Counted from the first letter of the stretch, positions 1 through 10,285 are shown. The stretch is DNA of 64,000 nucleotides from Azotobacter bryophylli (GCF_042643485.1 NZ_JBHRSJ010000034.1:62001-126000); one strand, 5' to 3'. Translations and numbers: made by a program. Notes: generated by a model from the sequence alone, not told the origin.

Positions 1-171
1 CCCGTATCTGCTCTTGCGCATCACCGCCGTTTGCCCTGCCCGGAGCATTCGGGTAGCTTTGCCGCTCGCGCGCGGGGTGCGGGCAGGCTGCTGTGCACAG
101 GCCCGGGATCGGTCGTTCCCCGGCAAGTCTTCTATATATTTCTCTTCTGGCATTCAGATCCAAGGTCATCC

Positions 172-1836
172 ATGGCTCAATACGTCTACACCATGCATCG
201 GGTCAGCAAAGTCGTGCCCCCGAAGCGTGAAATCCTCAAGGACATCTCCCTGTCGTTCTTCCCCGGCGCCAAGATCGGCGTGCTCGGTCTGAACGGCGCG
301 GGCAAGTCGACCCTGCTGCGGATCATGGCCGGGGTCGACACCGAGTTCGACGGCGAGGCCCGGCCGATGCCCGGCATCAAGGTCGGCTACCTGCCGCAGG
401 AACCGCAGCTGGCCCCGGAGAAGACCGTGCGCGACATCGTCGAAGAGGCGGTGGGCGAGATCAAGCAGGCCCAGGCCCGGCTGGATGAGGTCTACGCCGC
501 CTACGCCGAGCCGGACGCCGACTTCGACGCCCTGGCCGCCGAGCAGGCCAAGCTGGAGGCCATCCTCCAGGCCGCCGACGGCCACAACCTGGAGCGCCAG
601 CTGGAAGTCGCCGCCGACGCCCTGCGCCTGCCGCCGTGGGACGCGAAGATCGAGCACCTCTCCGGCGGCGAGAAGCGCCGCGTGGCGCTCTGCCGCCTGC
701 TGCTGTCGGCGCCCGACATGCTGCTGCTGGACGAACCGACCAACCACCTGGACGCCGACTCCGTGGCCTGGCTGGAGCACTTCCTCCACGACTTCCCCGG
801 CACCGTGGTGGCCATCACCCACGACCGCTACTTCCTCGACAACGTCGCCGGCTGGATCCTCGAACTGGACCGCGGCCACGGCATCCCCTTCGAGGGCAAC
901 TACTCCCAGTGGCTGGAATCCAAGTCGGCTCGTCTGACCCAGGAAGCCAAGGCCGAAGCCGCCCACGCCAAGGCCATGAAGGCCGAACTGGAGTGGGTGC
1001 GCCAGGGTGCCAAGGGCCGCCAGGCCAAATCCAAGGCGCGTCTGGCGCGCTTCGAGGAGATGCAGTCCCAGGAATTCCAGAAGCGCAGCGAGACCAACGA
1101 GATCTACATCCCGGCCGGTCCGCGCCTGGGCGACAAGGTCATCGAGTTCAGCCACGTGCGCAAGGGCTACGGCGACCGCGTGCTGATCGACGACCTGTCC
1201 TTCGCGGTGCCCAAGGGCGCCATCGTCGGCGTGATCGGCGGCAACGGCGCGGGCAAGTCGACCCTGTTCCGCATGATCCTCGGCAAGGAGACGCCGGACG
1301 CCGGCACCATCGACATCGGCGAGAGTGTGCAGATCGCTAGCGTCGACCAGAGCCGCGACAACCTGGACGGTAGCAAGACCGTGTGGGAGCAGGTGTCCGA
1401 CGGCTTCGAGCAGATCAAGATCGGCAACTACGAAGTCCCGTCACGCAGCTACGTCGGTCGCTTCAATTTCAAGGGCGCCGACCAGCAGAAGTTCGTCAAG
1501 GATCTTTCCGGCGGTGAGCGCGGCCGCCTGCACTTGGCCCTGACCTTGAAGCAGGGCGGCAACGTGCTGCTGCTGGACGAACCGTCCAACGATCTCGACG
1601 TGGAAACCCTGCGTGCCCTGGAAGAGGCGCTGCTGGACTTCCCCGGCTCGGCCATCGTGATTTCCCACGACCGTTGGTTCCTCGATCGCATCGCCACCCA
1701 CATCCTCTCCTACGAGGACGACGGCAGCGTGGTGTTCTTCGAGGGCAACTACACCGACTACGAAGCCGACCGCAAGAAGCGCCTGGGCGAGGCTGCCGCG
1801 CAGCCTCACCGCGTGCGCTACAAGAAACTGGCGTAA
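172..1836 (+). CDS. ettA: energy-dependent translational throttle protein EttA (ABC-F ATPase)
   Basis: Soluble ABC-F protein that binds the ribosomal E site and gates entry into elongation according to the ATP/ADP ratio. Two ABC domains are visible: Walker A GLNGAGKS at residues 39-46, signature LSGGEKRR near 162 and LLLDEP near 183; then Walker A GGNGAGKS near 354, LSGGERGR near 445 and LLLDEP near 466. They are joined by a charged Ala/Lys/Glu-rich linker, the region that contacts P-site tRNA in EttA. The ATG at 172 gives 554 aa, close to the 555 aa of E. coli EttA. The upstream in-frame ATG at 31 would add 47 residues without the conserved MAQYVYTM start. A strong terminator follows, so it is probably monocistronic. 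Confidence 0.95.
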   Translation: MAQYVYTMHRVSKVVPPKREILKDISLSFFPGAKIGVLGLNGAGKSTLLRIMAGVDTEFDGEARPMPGIKVGYLPQEPQLAPEKTVRDIVEEAVGEIKQAQARLDEVYAAYAEPDADFDALAAEQAKLEAILQAADGHNLERQLEVAADALRLPPWDAKIEHLSGGEKRRVALCRLLLSAPDMLLLDEPTNHLDADSVAWLEHFLHDFPGTVVAITHDRYFLDNVAGWILELDRGHGIPFEGNYSQWLESKSARLTQEAKAEAAHAKAMKAELEWVRQGAKGRQAKSKARLARFEEMQSQEFQKRSETNEIYIPAGPRLGDKVIEFSHVRKGYGDRVLIDDLSFAVPKGAIVGVIGGNGAGKSTLFRMILGKETPDAGTIDIGESVQIASVDQSRDNLDGSKTVWEQVSDGFEQIKIGNYEVPSRSYVGRFNFKGADQQKFVKDLSGGERGRLHLALTLKQGGNVLLLDEPSNDLDVETLRALEEALLDFPGSAIVISHDRWFLDRIATHILSYEDDGSVVFFEGNYTDYEADRKKRLGEAAAQPHRVRYKKLA

Positions 1837-1851
1837 GCCGCTTCACGCAGA

Positions 1852-1874
1852 ACGGGGCCTTCGGGCCCCGTTTT
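1852..1874 (+). terminator. Rho-independent terminator of ettA
   Basis: An 8-bp GC-rich stem (ACGGGGCC/GGCCCCGT) closed by a TTCG tetraloop is followed by TTTTC, starting 16 bases after the ettA stop codon. Confidence 0.85.
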
Positions 1875-1903
1875 CGTTTCCGCGCTCGGCAGGCGGGCCC
1901 GGA

Positions 1904-2239
1904 TCAGTTCATGTTCGGGCAGCTGGTGTCGGGGTACAGGTACTCGATAGCGTTGAGTTCGCCGTGGGAGTCCTCGTACACCATCTGGGCCGGAATGACG
2001 CCGCAATAGTTGGGCTCCGGCGGGAAGTACTTGATGCTGACGACTTTCTCGATGTCCAGATGCATCCCGTAGTGGTACGGCTTGACCTCGGGCGCCTCCA
2101 TGAAGGTCACGATGTCTTCCAGAATGATCGGCTCGTCATCGTCGCTGCGACCGGTGTCCGCCGCCAGGGCCGGGTATACCTGGGCGATGGCGGCCAAGGC
2201 CAGGAGAATTCTCGCGGGTTTCAGGATGAATGCCGGCAT
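1904..2239 (-). CDS. small secreted DUF2790 family protein
   Basis: A 111-aa protein with an N-terminal signal peptide (MPAFILKPARILLALAAIAQ, cleavage probably after ALA near residue 26) and a conserved core YHYGMHLDIEKVVSI ... CGVIPAQMVYEDSHGE. I recognise this core as DUF2790, a family of small periplasmic proteins common in Pseudomonas with no established role. Two cysteines in the mature part could form a disulphide. The start at 2239 is favoured over upstream in-frame ATGs because GGAGGT lies just before it and the signal peptide begins there. It converges with ettA and is probably transcribed alone. Confidence 0.8.
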   Translation of the reverse strand: MPAFILKPARILLALAAIAQVYPALAADTGRSDDDEPIILEDIVTFMEAPEVKPYHYGMHLDIEKVVSIKYFPPEPNYCGVIPAQMVYEDSHGELNAIEYLYPDTSCPNMN

Positions 2240-2474
2240 GGGACGTACCTCCATGGATGTCGGGAAGAACCGGCGCGGGCTGCCGCTTCTCCGGCGATGA
2301 GCTGCCCGGGCCGTTCCGCTCGTTCGTCCGCCCTGCCCCGGAAGGCCGGGACACTCGCGACGGCGGAAAGGCGAGGCTTGGTACAAGCAAAGCCCTGCGC
2401 CGAGTCATGGTCAAGCGGCCATCACCGAAAGACTCTGTTTCCGGATGCTTCCCGATGCGCCGGACAGGCCGGCC

Positions 2475-2774
2475 CTATAGTGGTTGGCCGTCCTCGTCGA
2501 ACTCCAGCCGCGTCACCTCGCCGTCGGCATCGGTGATCTCGGCCAGCCGCAGCGGGCCGTGGTCGTGATAGGCGTAGACATGCTGCAGTTCCAGTTCCCC
2601 GTAGACCATCTTCTCCAGCCGGACGAGGCGTTCCCGGGCGTCGAAGTGACCGCGGAAGAAGGTGTTGCGGTTGTGCAGATCCGCTTCGCCGAGTTCGTTC
2701 ATCAGTTTCAGGGGCAGCTTCACGCCGCTGTAGGTGACGAAGAAGCGGCAGGTGGCGGCGGCCTCGTTGCTCAT
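2475..2774 (-). CDS. conserved hypothetical protein, DUF6156-like
   Basis: A 99-aa soluble protein with the core CRFFVTYSGVKLPLKLMNEL ... HNRNTFFRGHFD ... EKMVYGELELQHVYAYHDHG. This resembles the small Pseudomonas/Burkholderia family I know as DUF6156; its function is unknown. No signal peptide or membrane segment is seen. AGAGA lies six bases before the ATG at 2774; an alternative ATG two codons upstream (2780) would leave no space for a ribosome-binding site. It lies 33 bases downstream of the gluconokinase gene on the same strand, so co-transcription is likely. Confidence 0.65.
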   Translation of the reverse strand: MSNEAAATCRFFVTYSGVKLPLKLMNELGEADLHNRNTFFRGHFDARERLVRLEKMVYGELELQHVYAYHDHGPLRLAEITDADGEVTRLEFDEDGQPL

Positions 2775-2807
2775 ATCCATTCTCTTTGTATGGTCAATGG
2801 GGCGCCA

Positions 2808-3311
2808 TCATCGCATAGGCGGCGACCCGAGCGCTTCGGCGATGCGCTCGACGATGACTTCCGGAGGTTGGCGGATGTCCATCACCAGGGCCTCGCCCGG
2901 GTTGGGCGGCTCCAGGGTGGCGAGCTGGTCGGCCAGCAGTTCGGGAGCGAAGAAATGCCCCGTGCGCTGGCGTAGGCGCCGAGCCAGCAGGTCGGGCGGC
3001 CCCTGCAGGTAGACCAGGCGCAGGTCGTCGTCCGCACCGCGCAATAGTTCCCGGTAGCGGCGTTTCAGGGCCGAGCAGGCGAAGACGTGATCCCGACCCT
3101 GGCGCCGCTGCTCGTCCATGGCGGCACGGATCGCGAGCAGCCAGGGCTGGCGGTCGGCGTCGGTCAGGGCGATGCCGCGGGACATCTTGGCCTTGTTGGC
3201 CGGGCTGTGGAACTGGTCGGCGTCGCTGAAGCCGCAACCCAGCCGAGCGGCCAGACGCTCGCCGATGGTGGTCTTGCCGCTGCCGGAAACCCCCATGACC
3301 AGGACGATCAT
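2808..3311 (-). CDS. gntK: gluconokinase
   Basis: Phosphorylates D-gluconate to 6-phosphogluconate with ATP, feeding the Entner-Doudoroff and pentose-phosphate routes. The protein is 167 aa, normal for the small GntK family. It starts with the P-loop GVSGSGKT (residues 7-14), followed by DADQFHSPANKAKMSRGIALTD, the conserved substrate/lid region, then ACSALKRRYRELLRG and the adenine-binding part LVYLQG. The ATG at 3311 is preceded by GGAGGA with 8-base spacing; the in-frame upstream ATG adds 19 non-conserved residues. Upstream lies the AT-rich gdhA promoter region, transcribed divergently. Confidence 0.92.
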   Translation of the reverse strand: MIVLVMGVSGSGKTTIGERLAARLGCGFSDADQFHSPANKAKMSRGIALTDADRQPWLLAIRAAMDEQRRQGRDHVFACSALKRRYRELLRGADDDLRLVYLQGPPDLLARRLRQRTGHFFAPELLADQLATLEPPNPGEALVMDIRQPPEVIVERIAEALGSPPMR

Positions 3312-3649
3312 CCTCGTGTCCTCCACCGTGCTTCCGAGCAATCTCACCGAGTCCGAGCGGCATCGCAAGCGTTGTTCGCCGAAGGCCAGTGAGGTTTGCG
3401 TCTGTTGGTGAACTAATCTGGTGCGAATCGTGCGCTATTTTGGCTCTGTATTTTGGTGGGCTCTGGATTGATCAAGTTTGCGCACCATTTTCCTGACATT
3501 CATGTTGCTTCTAGGGTTTTTGATTGTTCGCGTCAAAATGGTTCGTTTTTATGCTTTCGGCACGATAATGGTGCAATCGCGTATTGGTGCTTGGTAAAGT
3601 CGCGCCCCCGATTTTTCGTTAGCGGCCAGTGGGCCGGCTGGAAGTCACC
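3312..3649. promoter_or_regulatory. divergent intergenic region between gntK and gdhA
   Basis: This 338-base gap is clearly richer in A+T than the flanking genes, with several T-rich runs between about 3430 and 3620. It must hold the promoters of gntK (leftward) and gdhA (rightward). I could not identify a convincing -35/-10 pair or a sigma-54 GG-N10-GC site. A short rightward open frame inside it has no family resemblance and is not called. Confidence 0.5.
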
Positions 3650-4987
<1,338 letters not shown>

Positions 4988-5006
4988 CTCCCGAGGCAGA
5001 AGCCCG

Positions 5007-5033
5007 GCCGGTCGGACCTTCGGCCCGACCGGC
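5007..5033. terminator. hairpin between convergent gdhA and norD
   Basis: A perfect 9-bp stem GCCGGTCGG/CCGACCGGC with a 9-base loop lies between the ends of two convergent genes. It has no T tract on either side, so it may only be a weak or bidirectional terminator. Confidence 0.45.
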
Positions 5034-5056
5034 TGATCCTGGCCCGCATCTCTCCT

Positions 5057-7060
5057 TCAGCTCGCCAGCAGCCGCCTGATCCACTCCAGCAGCACCCCCG
5101 GCAGGCGTTCCGGGTTGGGCAGCAAGGCGTAGCGCCGCGCACCGAACACCGCCGGCAAATAGCCGGATGCCTGCCGGTCGATGGTCAGGCAGAACGGCTG
5201 TATCCCCCGCAGCCGGGTTTCGTTGACCGCCTGGCGCATGTCTTCCACGCCGTAGCGGCCCGCGTACTTGTCCACATCGTTCGGCTTGCCGTCGGAGAGC
5301 AGCAGCAAGAGCCGATGGGTGGCCGGCTGCTGCATCAGGCAGGTGCTGGCATGGCGGATGGCGGCGCCGGCGCGGGTGTAGAGCTCCGGCTCCAGCGCGG
5401 CGATGCGCCGTGCGACGGCGACCCCGTAGCGCTCCGGAAAGTCCTTCAGGGTCCGCAGCTTCACCGACTGCGGGCCGACGCCGGAGAAGGCCTGCACGGC
5501 ATAGGGCTCGCCCAGGCTGTGCAGAGCCAGGCAGACCAGCAGCAGGGCTTCGCGCTCCACGTCGATGATCCGCCGCTGGCTGGAGATCCAGCCGTCGGTG
5601 GAGCCGCTGACGTCGATCAGCAGCAGGATCGCCAGATCGCGCCGGCTGCTGCGTTGCAGCTGGTACAGCGCCTGCGGCATGCCGAGGCCGGCGCGGGCCT
5701 GGGCCAGGGCATCGGTATAGGCGTCCAGGTCGATGTCGTCGCCGTCCAGCTGGCGGCGCAGCCGCAGGCGCTGGGCGCGCAGCCGCTCGAACGGACGGCG
5801 GACGGCCTCGAGCAGGGCGCGGTGGGTCTCCTGGGTCCGTTCGACCCACTCCAGAGGGCCGGTCGCAGCGGGGCACAGGTGTACGGTCGCGCCGTGATCG
5901 CGATAGCTTCGGCTGCGAAAATTCCACTCCGGATAGACCAGGGCCGGGCCCACCGGGGGTTCGCTGCGCACGAAGAGCCGGGCGCCCGGCGGGTCGTCGT
6001 CGAGCGGAACCTCCCTCGGCGAGGCGGGATTGACCGCCAGACGGGTCTGCTGCTCCGCCAGGGCGTCGGCGACATCCTCGGCGGCGCGCGTCTGGCGATC
6101 GGCGAGACGCTGGAGGTTCGGCGGCTCTTCGCTGGGCTCGCGGGTTTTGGCGGCCTGCACCGTCCAGGGGCCGGATTGCCGTTGGCCATCCCTCCCGGCG
6201 AGCGGCCGGCGCGCCAGGGGGCTGCGGGGCAGGTGCGCGGTATGAGGCGGAGCGGTGGGCGCCTGCGCCTCGGCGACATCGACCGACGGTGCCATCGCCT
6301 CGGGTTGGCGCAGGTCGCCGGTCCAGCAGTCGCGCAGCAGCGGCTCGGCGCCGAGCAGGTTGCTCGGCGGCAGGGCTCTGGCGAGACGGCAGGCCAGGCG
6401 CAGCGCGTCGTCCGGTGTGGCCGGCGGAGTCAGGCCGGGCAGGGGCTCGCTGCCGGGATCTTCCAGCACCCGGCGGAGGAGACCTTCCAGCGCCAGTCCC
6501 GGGCCGCTGCAGGACGATAGCTGCGGGCGCTGCGCCAGGGCGTCACGGCGCAGGGCCAGGAGCGGCGACGCCAGCCCGGGCAGGCGGGCCAGCAGGTCGG
6601 TTTCGGCGGCCCAGGCCTCCAGGAGCAGGTAGAGGCCGCGCTGCAGCGGGTCGGTCAGCTCCCGCAGGTGCGCCGCACTGCCGCGGGCGGCGCGCGTGGC
6701 CTGGAGCAGGGCGAGGATCCGGTAGCGGGCCAGGGCGTCTTCGGGCGAGCCTAGGTCAAGATTGGCCGGCAGCCAGATGTTGAGGCCGTCGGTGGCCGGT
6801 ACGGCGGCTCGCGACCGAGGGCCGTCGCGGCGACCGAGCAGTTTAGTCAGCAGCCGGGGCGGGGCGGGTGGTTGGGCCGCACGCAGTGCGTAGCAGCGGC
6901 CGAATAGGGCATTGATCAGCAGGTCCAGACGCTGCGCCACCTCCGCCAGGGCGAGACCGTCGGGCGTCGGCGGTGCGCCGTGGCGCCGGCGCCACAGAGC
7001 CTGGGCGTAGTTCGTGGCGCGGCGCGTCGCTGCGGTCAGGGCATCCTCGCCTACGCTCAT
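5057..7060 (-). CDS. norD: NorD/CbbO-type VWA-domain activation protein
   Basis: A 667-aa protein with a C-terminal von Willebrand A domain: LLIDVSGSTDGW near residue 480 is the DxSxS metal-ion-adhesion motif, followed by LLLSDGKPND. The long N-terminal part is Arg/Leu-rich. Such proteins pair with a MoxR ATPase (NorQ/CbbQ) and help mature or insert metal into partner enzymes such as nitric oxide reductase or Rubisco. The start at 7060 overlaps the norQ stop in ATGA, showing translational coupling; the longer upstream frame lies in norQ antisense codons. No NO reductase or Rubisco genes lie nearby, so the client is not evident. Its length is nearer NorD (about 610-640 aa) than CbbO (about 780). 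Confidence 0.8.
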   Translation of the reverse strand: MSVGEDALTAATRRATNYAQALWRRRHGAPPTPDGLALAEVAQRLDLLINALFGRCYALRAAQPPAPPRLLTKLLGRRDGPRSRAAVPATDGLNIWLPANLDLGSPEDALARYRILALLQATRAARGSAAHLRELTDPLQRGLYLLLEAWAAETDLLARLPGLASPLLALRRDALAQRPQLSSCSGPGLALEGLLRRVLEDPGSEPLPGLTPPATPDDALRLACRLARALPPSNLLGAEPLLRDCWTGDLRQPEAMAPSVDVAEAQAPTAPPHTAHLPRSPLARRPLAGRDGQRQSGPWTVQAAKTREPSEEPPNLQRLADRQTRAAEDVADALAEQQTRLAVNPASPREVPLDDDPPGARLFVRSEPPVGPALVYPEWNFRSRSYRDHGATVHLCPAATGPLEWVERTQETHRALLEAVRRPFERLRAQRLRLRRQLDGDDIDLDAYTDALAQARAGLGMPQALYQLQRSSRRDLAILLLIDVSGSTDGWISSQRRIIDVEREALLLVCLALHSLGEPYAVQAFSGVGPQSVKLRTLKDFPERYGVAVARRIAALEPELYTRAGAAIRHASTCLMQQPATHRLLLLLSDGKPNDVDKYAGRYGVEDMRQAVNETRLRGIQPFCLTIDRQASGYLPAVFGARRYALLPNPERLPGVLLEWIRRLLAS

Positions 7061-7878
7061 CGGGCGAATGCCAGTTCGACCAGATCGGTCATGGCGCCGA
7101 GCAGGGTGGCGTCGTCCGAGAGCGGGGCGATCAGGGCGGCGCGGCAGGCGCTGCGCGGCTCGATGCCGTCGGCGATCAGGCGTGCGCTGGCGATCAGCAG
7201 ACGGGTGCTCGGCACCTCCGCCAGGCCGCGGTCCTGCAGTTCGCGCAACTGCCGGCCGAGGCCGACCAGGGCATGGGCGATGGCCGAATCGACGCCGCTC
7301 TCGTGACTGACGACGGCGGCCTCGCGTTCGGCCGGTGGGAAGTCGAAGTCGAGCGCCACGAAGCGCTGCCGGGTGCTCGGCTTGAGGTCCTTGAGCAGGC
7401 GCTGGTAGCCGGGGTTGTAGGACACCACCAGCTGGAAGCGCGGCGCCGCCTCGAGGATCTCGCCGGTCTTGTCCAGCGGCAGCAGGCGGCGGTGGTCGGT
7501 GAGCGGATGCAGCACCACGACGGTGTCCTGACGCGCCTCCACCACTTCGTCCAGATAGCACAGGGCGCCTTCGCGCACCGCCCGGGTCAGCGGACCGTCG
7601 ACCCAGCGGGTGCCCTCGTGGCCGATCAGGAAGCGTCCGACCAGGTCGCTGGCGGTCAGGTCGTCGTGGCAGGCGATGGTGATCAGCGGTCGGCCCAGGC
7701 GCCAGGCCATGTGCTCGACGAAGCGGGTCTTGCCGCAGCCGGTCGGCCCCTTGAGCATCACCGCCAGATGCTGGGCGTGGCAGCGCTCGAAGATCGCCAC
7801 CTCGTCGCCGGCCGGCAGATAGAAGGGTTCCCGCTCCGGCCGCCCGGACTGGCGGGGCCGCTCGCTCGGCTCGTTCAT
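7057..7878 (-). CDS. norQ: MoxR-family AAA+ ATPase of the CbbQ/NirQ/NorQ/GvpN group
   Basis: A 273-aa AAA+ chaperone-like ATPase. Walker A GPTGCGKT is at residues 44-51; CHDDLTASDLVGRFL and the Walker B CYLDEVVEARQDT near 107-118 follow, then the sensor segment VVSYNPGYQ and KPSTRQRF. These strings are very close to what I know of Pseudomonas NirQ. It works with the downstream VWA protein (ATGA overlap) to activate a client enzyme. The ATG at 7878 is preceded by GGAGG. Upstream lies a cupin gene on the same strand, 44 bases away. The exact subgroup (NorQ or CbbQ) cannot be settled without a tree. Confidence 0.88.
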   Translation of the reverse strand: MNEPSERPRQSGRPEREPFYLPAGDEVAIFERCHAQHLAVMLKGPTGCGKTRFVEHMAWRLGRPLITIACHDDLTASDLVGRFLIGHEGTRWVDGPLTRAVREGALCYLDEVVEARQDTVVVLHPLTDHRRLLPLDKTGEILEAAPRFQLVVSYNPGYQRLLKDLKPSTRQRFVALDFDFPPAEREAAVVSHESGVDSAIAHALVGLGRQLRELQDRGLAEVPSTRLLIASARLIADGIEPRSACRAALIAPLSDDATLLGAMTDLVELAFAR

Positions 7879-7922
7879 GGCTTTGCCTCCGTGTCCGTGT
7901 GCCGGTCCGCTCCGGCCCGGAG

Positions 7923-8255
7923 CTACTGGGGCCGGCGGAAGATGGTCAGCAGGACCAGGGATTCCTGCCGTGCTTTCACCGTGCAGCGGGTGCCTCCGGT
8001 CAGGTACAGGAGGTCGCCAGCCTGCATGGGCCTCCACTGGTCGTCGATCCCGACCTCGATGGCGCCCTCCAGGCAATGCAGGGTCACCGGGCCCTCCACC
8101 TGGTAATCCGCCAGCACCTTGCCGGACTCGAGGGCCAGGCGCACGACCTCAATGTCCGGTGTGCTGACCAGCGCCTGGGACTGGTCGCCGGCCGTCTGGG
8201 CGAAGGCGTTGCGGATGTTCACCACTTCGCCGGAGAGTGCATGTCTGAGTGCCAT
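7923..8255 (-). CDS. small cupin-domain protein
   Basis: A 110-aa single-domain protein with a cupin pattern: VLADYQVEGPVTLHCLEGAIEVGIDDQW ... GDLLYLTGGTRCTVKA. The sequence LHCLEGAIEV ... PMQAGDLLYL corresponds to the two conserved beta-strand motifs, but the usual His-His-Glu metal ligands of motif 1 appear incomplete. The ATG at 8255 is chosen; a TTG at 8300 would add 15 residues. It heads a same-strand cluster with norQ and norD, so it may sense or protect something linked to the same client enzyme (inference). No FNR/ANR box (TTGAT-N4-ATCAA) was found upstream. Confidence 0.65.
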   Translation of the reverse strand: MALRHALSGEVVNIRNAFAQTAGDQSQALVSTPDIEVVRLALESGKVLADYQVEGPVTLHCLEGAIEVGIDDQWRPMQAGDLLYLTGGTRCTVKARQESLVLLTIFRRPQ

Positions 8256-8358
8256 GACGGAGCTCTCGTCCACTGCTGCGATGGCTTTGAACCTAGACAA
8301 GCATCGGTGCGCTGTCCAGCGACTGCCCGGCAGGGGGCAGCGGGGGCGACCGGCGTTC

Positions 8359-10215
8359 TCAGTACTGATACCAGCGCAGTTGCAGCATCAGATCGTTGAC
8401 CGGCCCGGCCAGATGGCTGAACTCGCGCCGGGCCGACAGACGCAGGCCGAGGTTGTCGGCCAGCTCCCAGTGCTGGGAGAGGTCGAAACGGCGGCGGACC
8501 TCGCCGTTGGCGAAGTAGTCGGTGGTGGTTTCCAGGCTCAGGTTACCCAGCCGGTTGCGCCACAGGAGGCCGGCATCGAAGCCGCCGGCGGGGCTGATGA
8601 AGGCGGCGAAGTCCTGGTTCTGCTCCAGACGCAGGGTGGCCAGGGCGAAGCCGTAGAGCTCGTCGTCCAGCTGCCAGGTGAAGCCGGCGCCGCCGCCGAC
8701 GCGGCCGACCAGCTGCGCCTCGCCGTGCTTGCCGAGGACCCGCTCCAGGCCGCCGCCGACCTGCCAGGACCAGGGCTTGAGCAGGCCGCTGCGCGGGGTC
8801 AGCGAGCGAATGTTGGCCAGGTCCAGCTGCTGCAACTGCCAATGGTTGCCCTCGTACTGGCGCAGCTTGAGCTGGAGGATCTCGATCTGCGCGCCGATGG
8901 GAAAGCCGTGGAGGTTGTCGAGCAGGTCGTGGTAGGCCATGCGCAGGCCGTATTCGGCAAAGGTCCGGTGGTCGCGGCTGCCGAGGCCGAGTTGCCAGGT
9001 ATGCGAGCGGTGGCCCTGCTCGGGCCGGGCCGGGCGCTCGACCGCCAGGCGCGGTGGCGGGTTGCGGTTGATCGCCTGAAGCAGGCGGAAGCTGGTGCGT
9101 GCGCCGTCTTCGTCGCGCTCCTTGCCGGACTGGCGATAGCGGGTCAGGCGGAAGGCGGCGTCCTGCATCAGCGCCCGGCGTTCGGCCGGCCGGGCCTGGA
9201 AGGCCCGATCGTCCAGCGCGGCCGGGTCGCCGGCCAGACGTTCGACCCAGTCCTGCTCCCGTCGATCCAGCGAGCGGGCGCGGGTCAGCAGCTCCTTTTC
9301 CTTGGACGGCCGGTAGTCGATGGCCTCGATCAGCCCGGCCTGCTCCACCGCCCGCACCGTGTCGGTGGGGATGGCGGTGAAGGGGAACTGATCGGTCAGT
9401 TCGAGTCCGGGACGGGCGATCTCCAGCAGTTCCAGCAGGCGATACGAGCAGTTCTCGTCGAAGAAGAAGTAATCGAAGCGGATCTGCTTGAGTTCCCAGA
9501 CGTGCTCGATCATTCGCCCGGTTTCCTCGGGCGTCAGGTTCAGCCGGTACTCCCACAGGTCGCGGTTTTCCAGGCGGCTGTATTCGGACAGCTTGTCGTT
9601 GTAGGGCATCAGGGCGAACAGCCCCGGATAGCCGCCCATCACGCCCTTCCAGGCATACAGGATGCTGTTGTCCATGCCCTCGATGTGGGCGCCGAAGTTC
9701 AACGCATAGCTGAGCAGGACGGTGCCCTGTCTGTCGACGTCGGCCTGGTCGACGCGCAGCAGGGTATGGCCGAACATTGACGAGGGGCTGTTCAGGTAGG
9801 CGGCGGGAAACACCAGCACGGCGCTGTGCGGGGCGATGTCCTGCCACCACCGGGTGAATTCGGGGCACTGCACCTTGGGCAGATCGTCGAGTGCGAGCCG
9901 CTCCTTCAGCCAGCGGGTGCGAGCCGGATAGACGCATTGGGGATGGCGATCGCCGAGGGCCGGGTCCCGGTACAGCGCGCGGAGGGTGGCGGCCAGCTCG
10001 GCGGCCGGGTCGTGCGCGCCCTGCGGCGACAGGAAGAATCTGGCGTCGTCCACATAGCTGCGCCAGCCGCCCAGCCGGCTGCGCTCGTAGTGGCCGAGCG
10101 AGAGCCAGAACGGCTCGGCTGCCAGGCTCTGCAGGCGGCTTTCGGTGGGCGCAGGGGCAGCGTGGAGCGCGGCACAGGCGCCGCTCAGCACGAGGGGAAG
10201 CAGGCGTTTGAGCAT
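8359..10215 (-). CDS. DUF4105 (Lnb N-terminal periplasmic domain) protein
   Basis: A 618-aa exported protein. Residues 1-20 form a signal peptide (MLKRLLPLVLSGACAALHA). The central domain contains SSMFGHTLLRVD, LSYALNFGAH, VMGGYPGLFALMPYNDKLSEYS, ENRDLWEYRLNLTPEE and YFFFDENCSYRLLELLEIARP. These are the hallmarks of DUF4105, which carries a conserved Cys/His papain-like arrangement (FGHTLLR and ENCSY). The C-terminal third alternates hydrophobic and polar residues (LGLRLSARREFSHLAGPVNDLMLQLRWYQY) and ends in Tyr, suggesting a beta-barrel or outer-membrane part. Its function is unestablished in Pseudomonas. It is followed upstream by a DUF3015 gene on the same strand, a pair I recall from Pseudomonas. 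Confidence 0.85.
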   Translation of the reverse strand: MLKRLLPLVLSGACAALHAAPAPTESRLQSLAAEPFWLSLGHYERSRLGGWRSYVDDARFFLSPQGAHDPAAELAATLRALYRDPALGDRHPQCVYPARTRWLKERLALDDLPKVQCPEFTRWWQDIAPHSAVLVFPAAYLNSPSSMFGHTLLRVDQADVDRQGTVLLSYALNFGAHIEGMDNSILYAWKGVMGGYPGLFALMPYNDKLSEYSRLENRDLWEYRLNLTPEETGRMIEHVWELKQIRFDYFFFDENCSYRLLELLEIARPGLELTDQFPFTAIPTDTVRAVEQAGLIEAIDYRPSKEKELLTRARSLDRREQDWVERLAGDPAALDDRAFQARPAERRALMQDAAFRLTRYRQSGKERDEDGARTSFRLLQAINRNPPPRLAVERPARPEQGHRSHTWQLGLGSRDHRTFAEYGLRMAYHDLLDNLHGFPIGAQIEILQLKLRQYEGNHWQLQQLDLANIRSLTPRSGLLKPWSWQVGGGLERVLGKHGEAQLVGRVGGGAGFTWQLDDELYGFALATLRLEQNQDFAAFISPAGGFDAGLLWRNRLGNLSLETTTDYFANGEVRRRFDLSQHWELADNLGLRLSARREFSHLAGPVNDLMLQLRWYQY

Positions 10216-10245
10216 CTGGGGCCGGCAGCGTGGAGGCGCGAAGAG

Positions 10246-10261
10246 GCCCGCCGAAGCGGGC
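10246..10261. terminator. short hairpin between the DUF3015 and DUF4105 genes
   Basis: GCCCGC-CGAA-GCGGGC makes a 6-bp stem with a tight GNRA-like loop in the 70-base spacer. There is no T tract, so it may attenuate or stabilise the transcript rather than terminate it. Confidence 0.3.
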
Positions 10262-10285
10262 GCGTGGACGTCTCGCGGTCTGGGA

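Noticed and set aside
166..1155. Long leftward open frame inside ettA
   Set aside because: It is antisense to the ABC domains of ettA, Gly/Val/Leu-rich as expected from GC-rich antisense, and has no ribosome-binding site.
3500..3640. Possible sigma-54 promoter before gdhA (GGCACGATAATGGTGC)
   Set aside because: The GG and GC elements are 12 rather than 10 bases apart, so it does not fit the -24/-12 pattern.
8119..9780. 553-codon rightward frame across the DUF4105 gene
   Set aside because: Antisense of a recognisable gene with signal peptide and family motifs; composition (Gln/Gly/Ala-rich) is typical of high-GC shadows.
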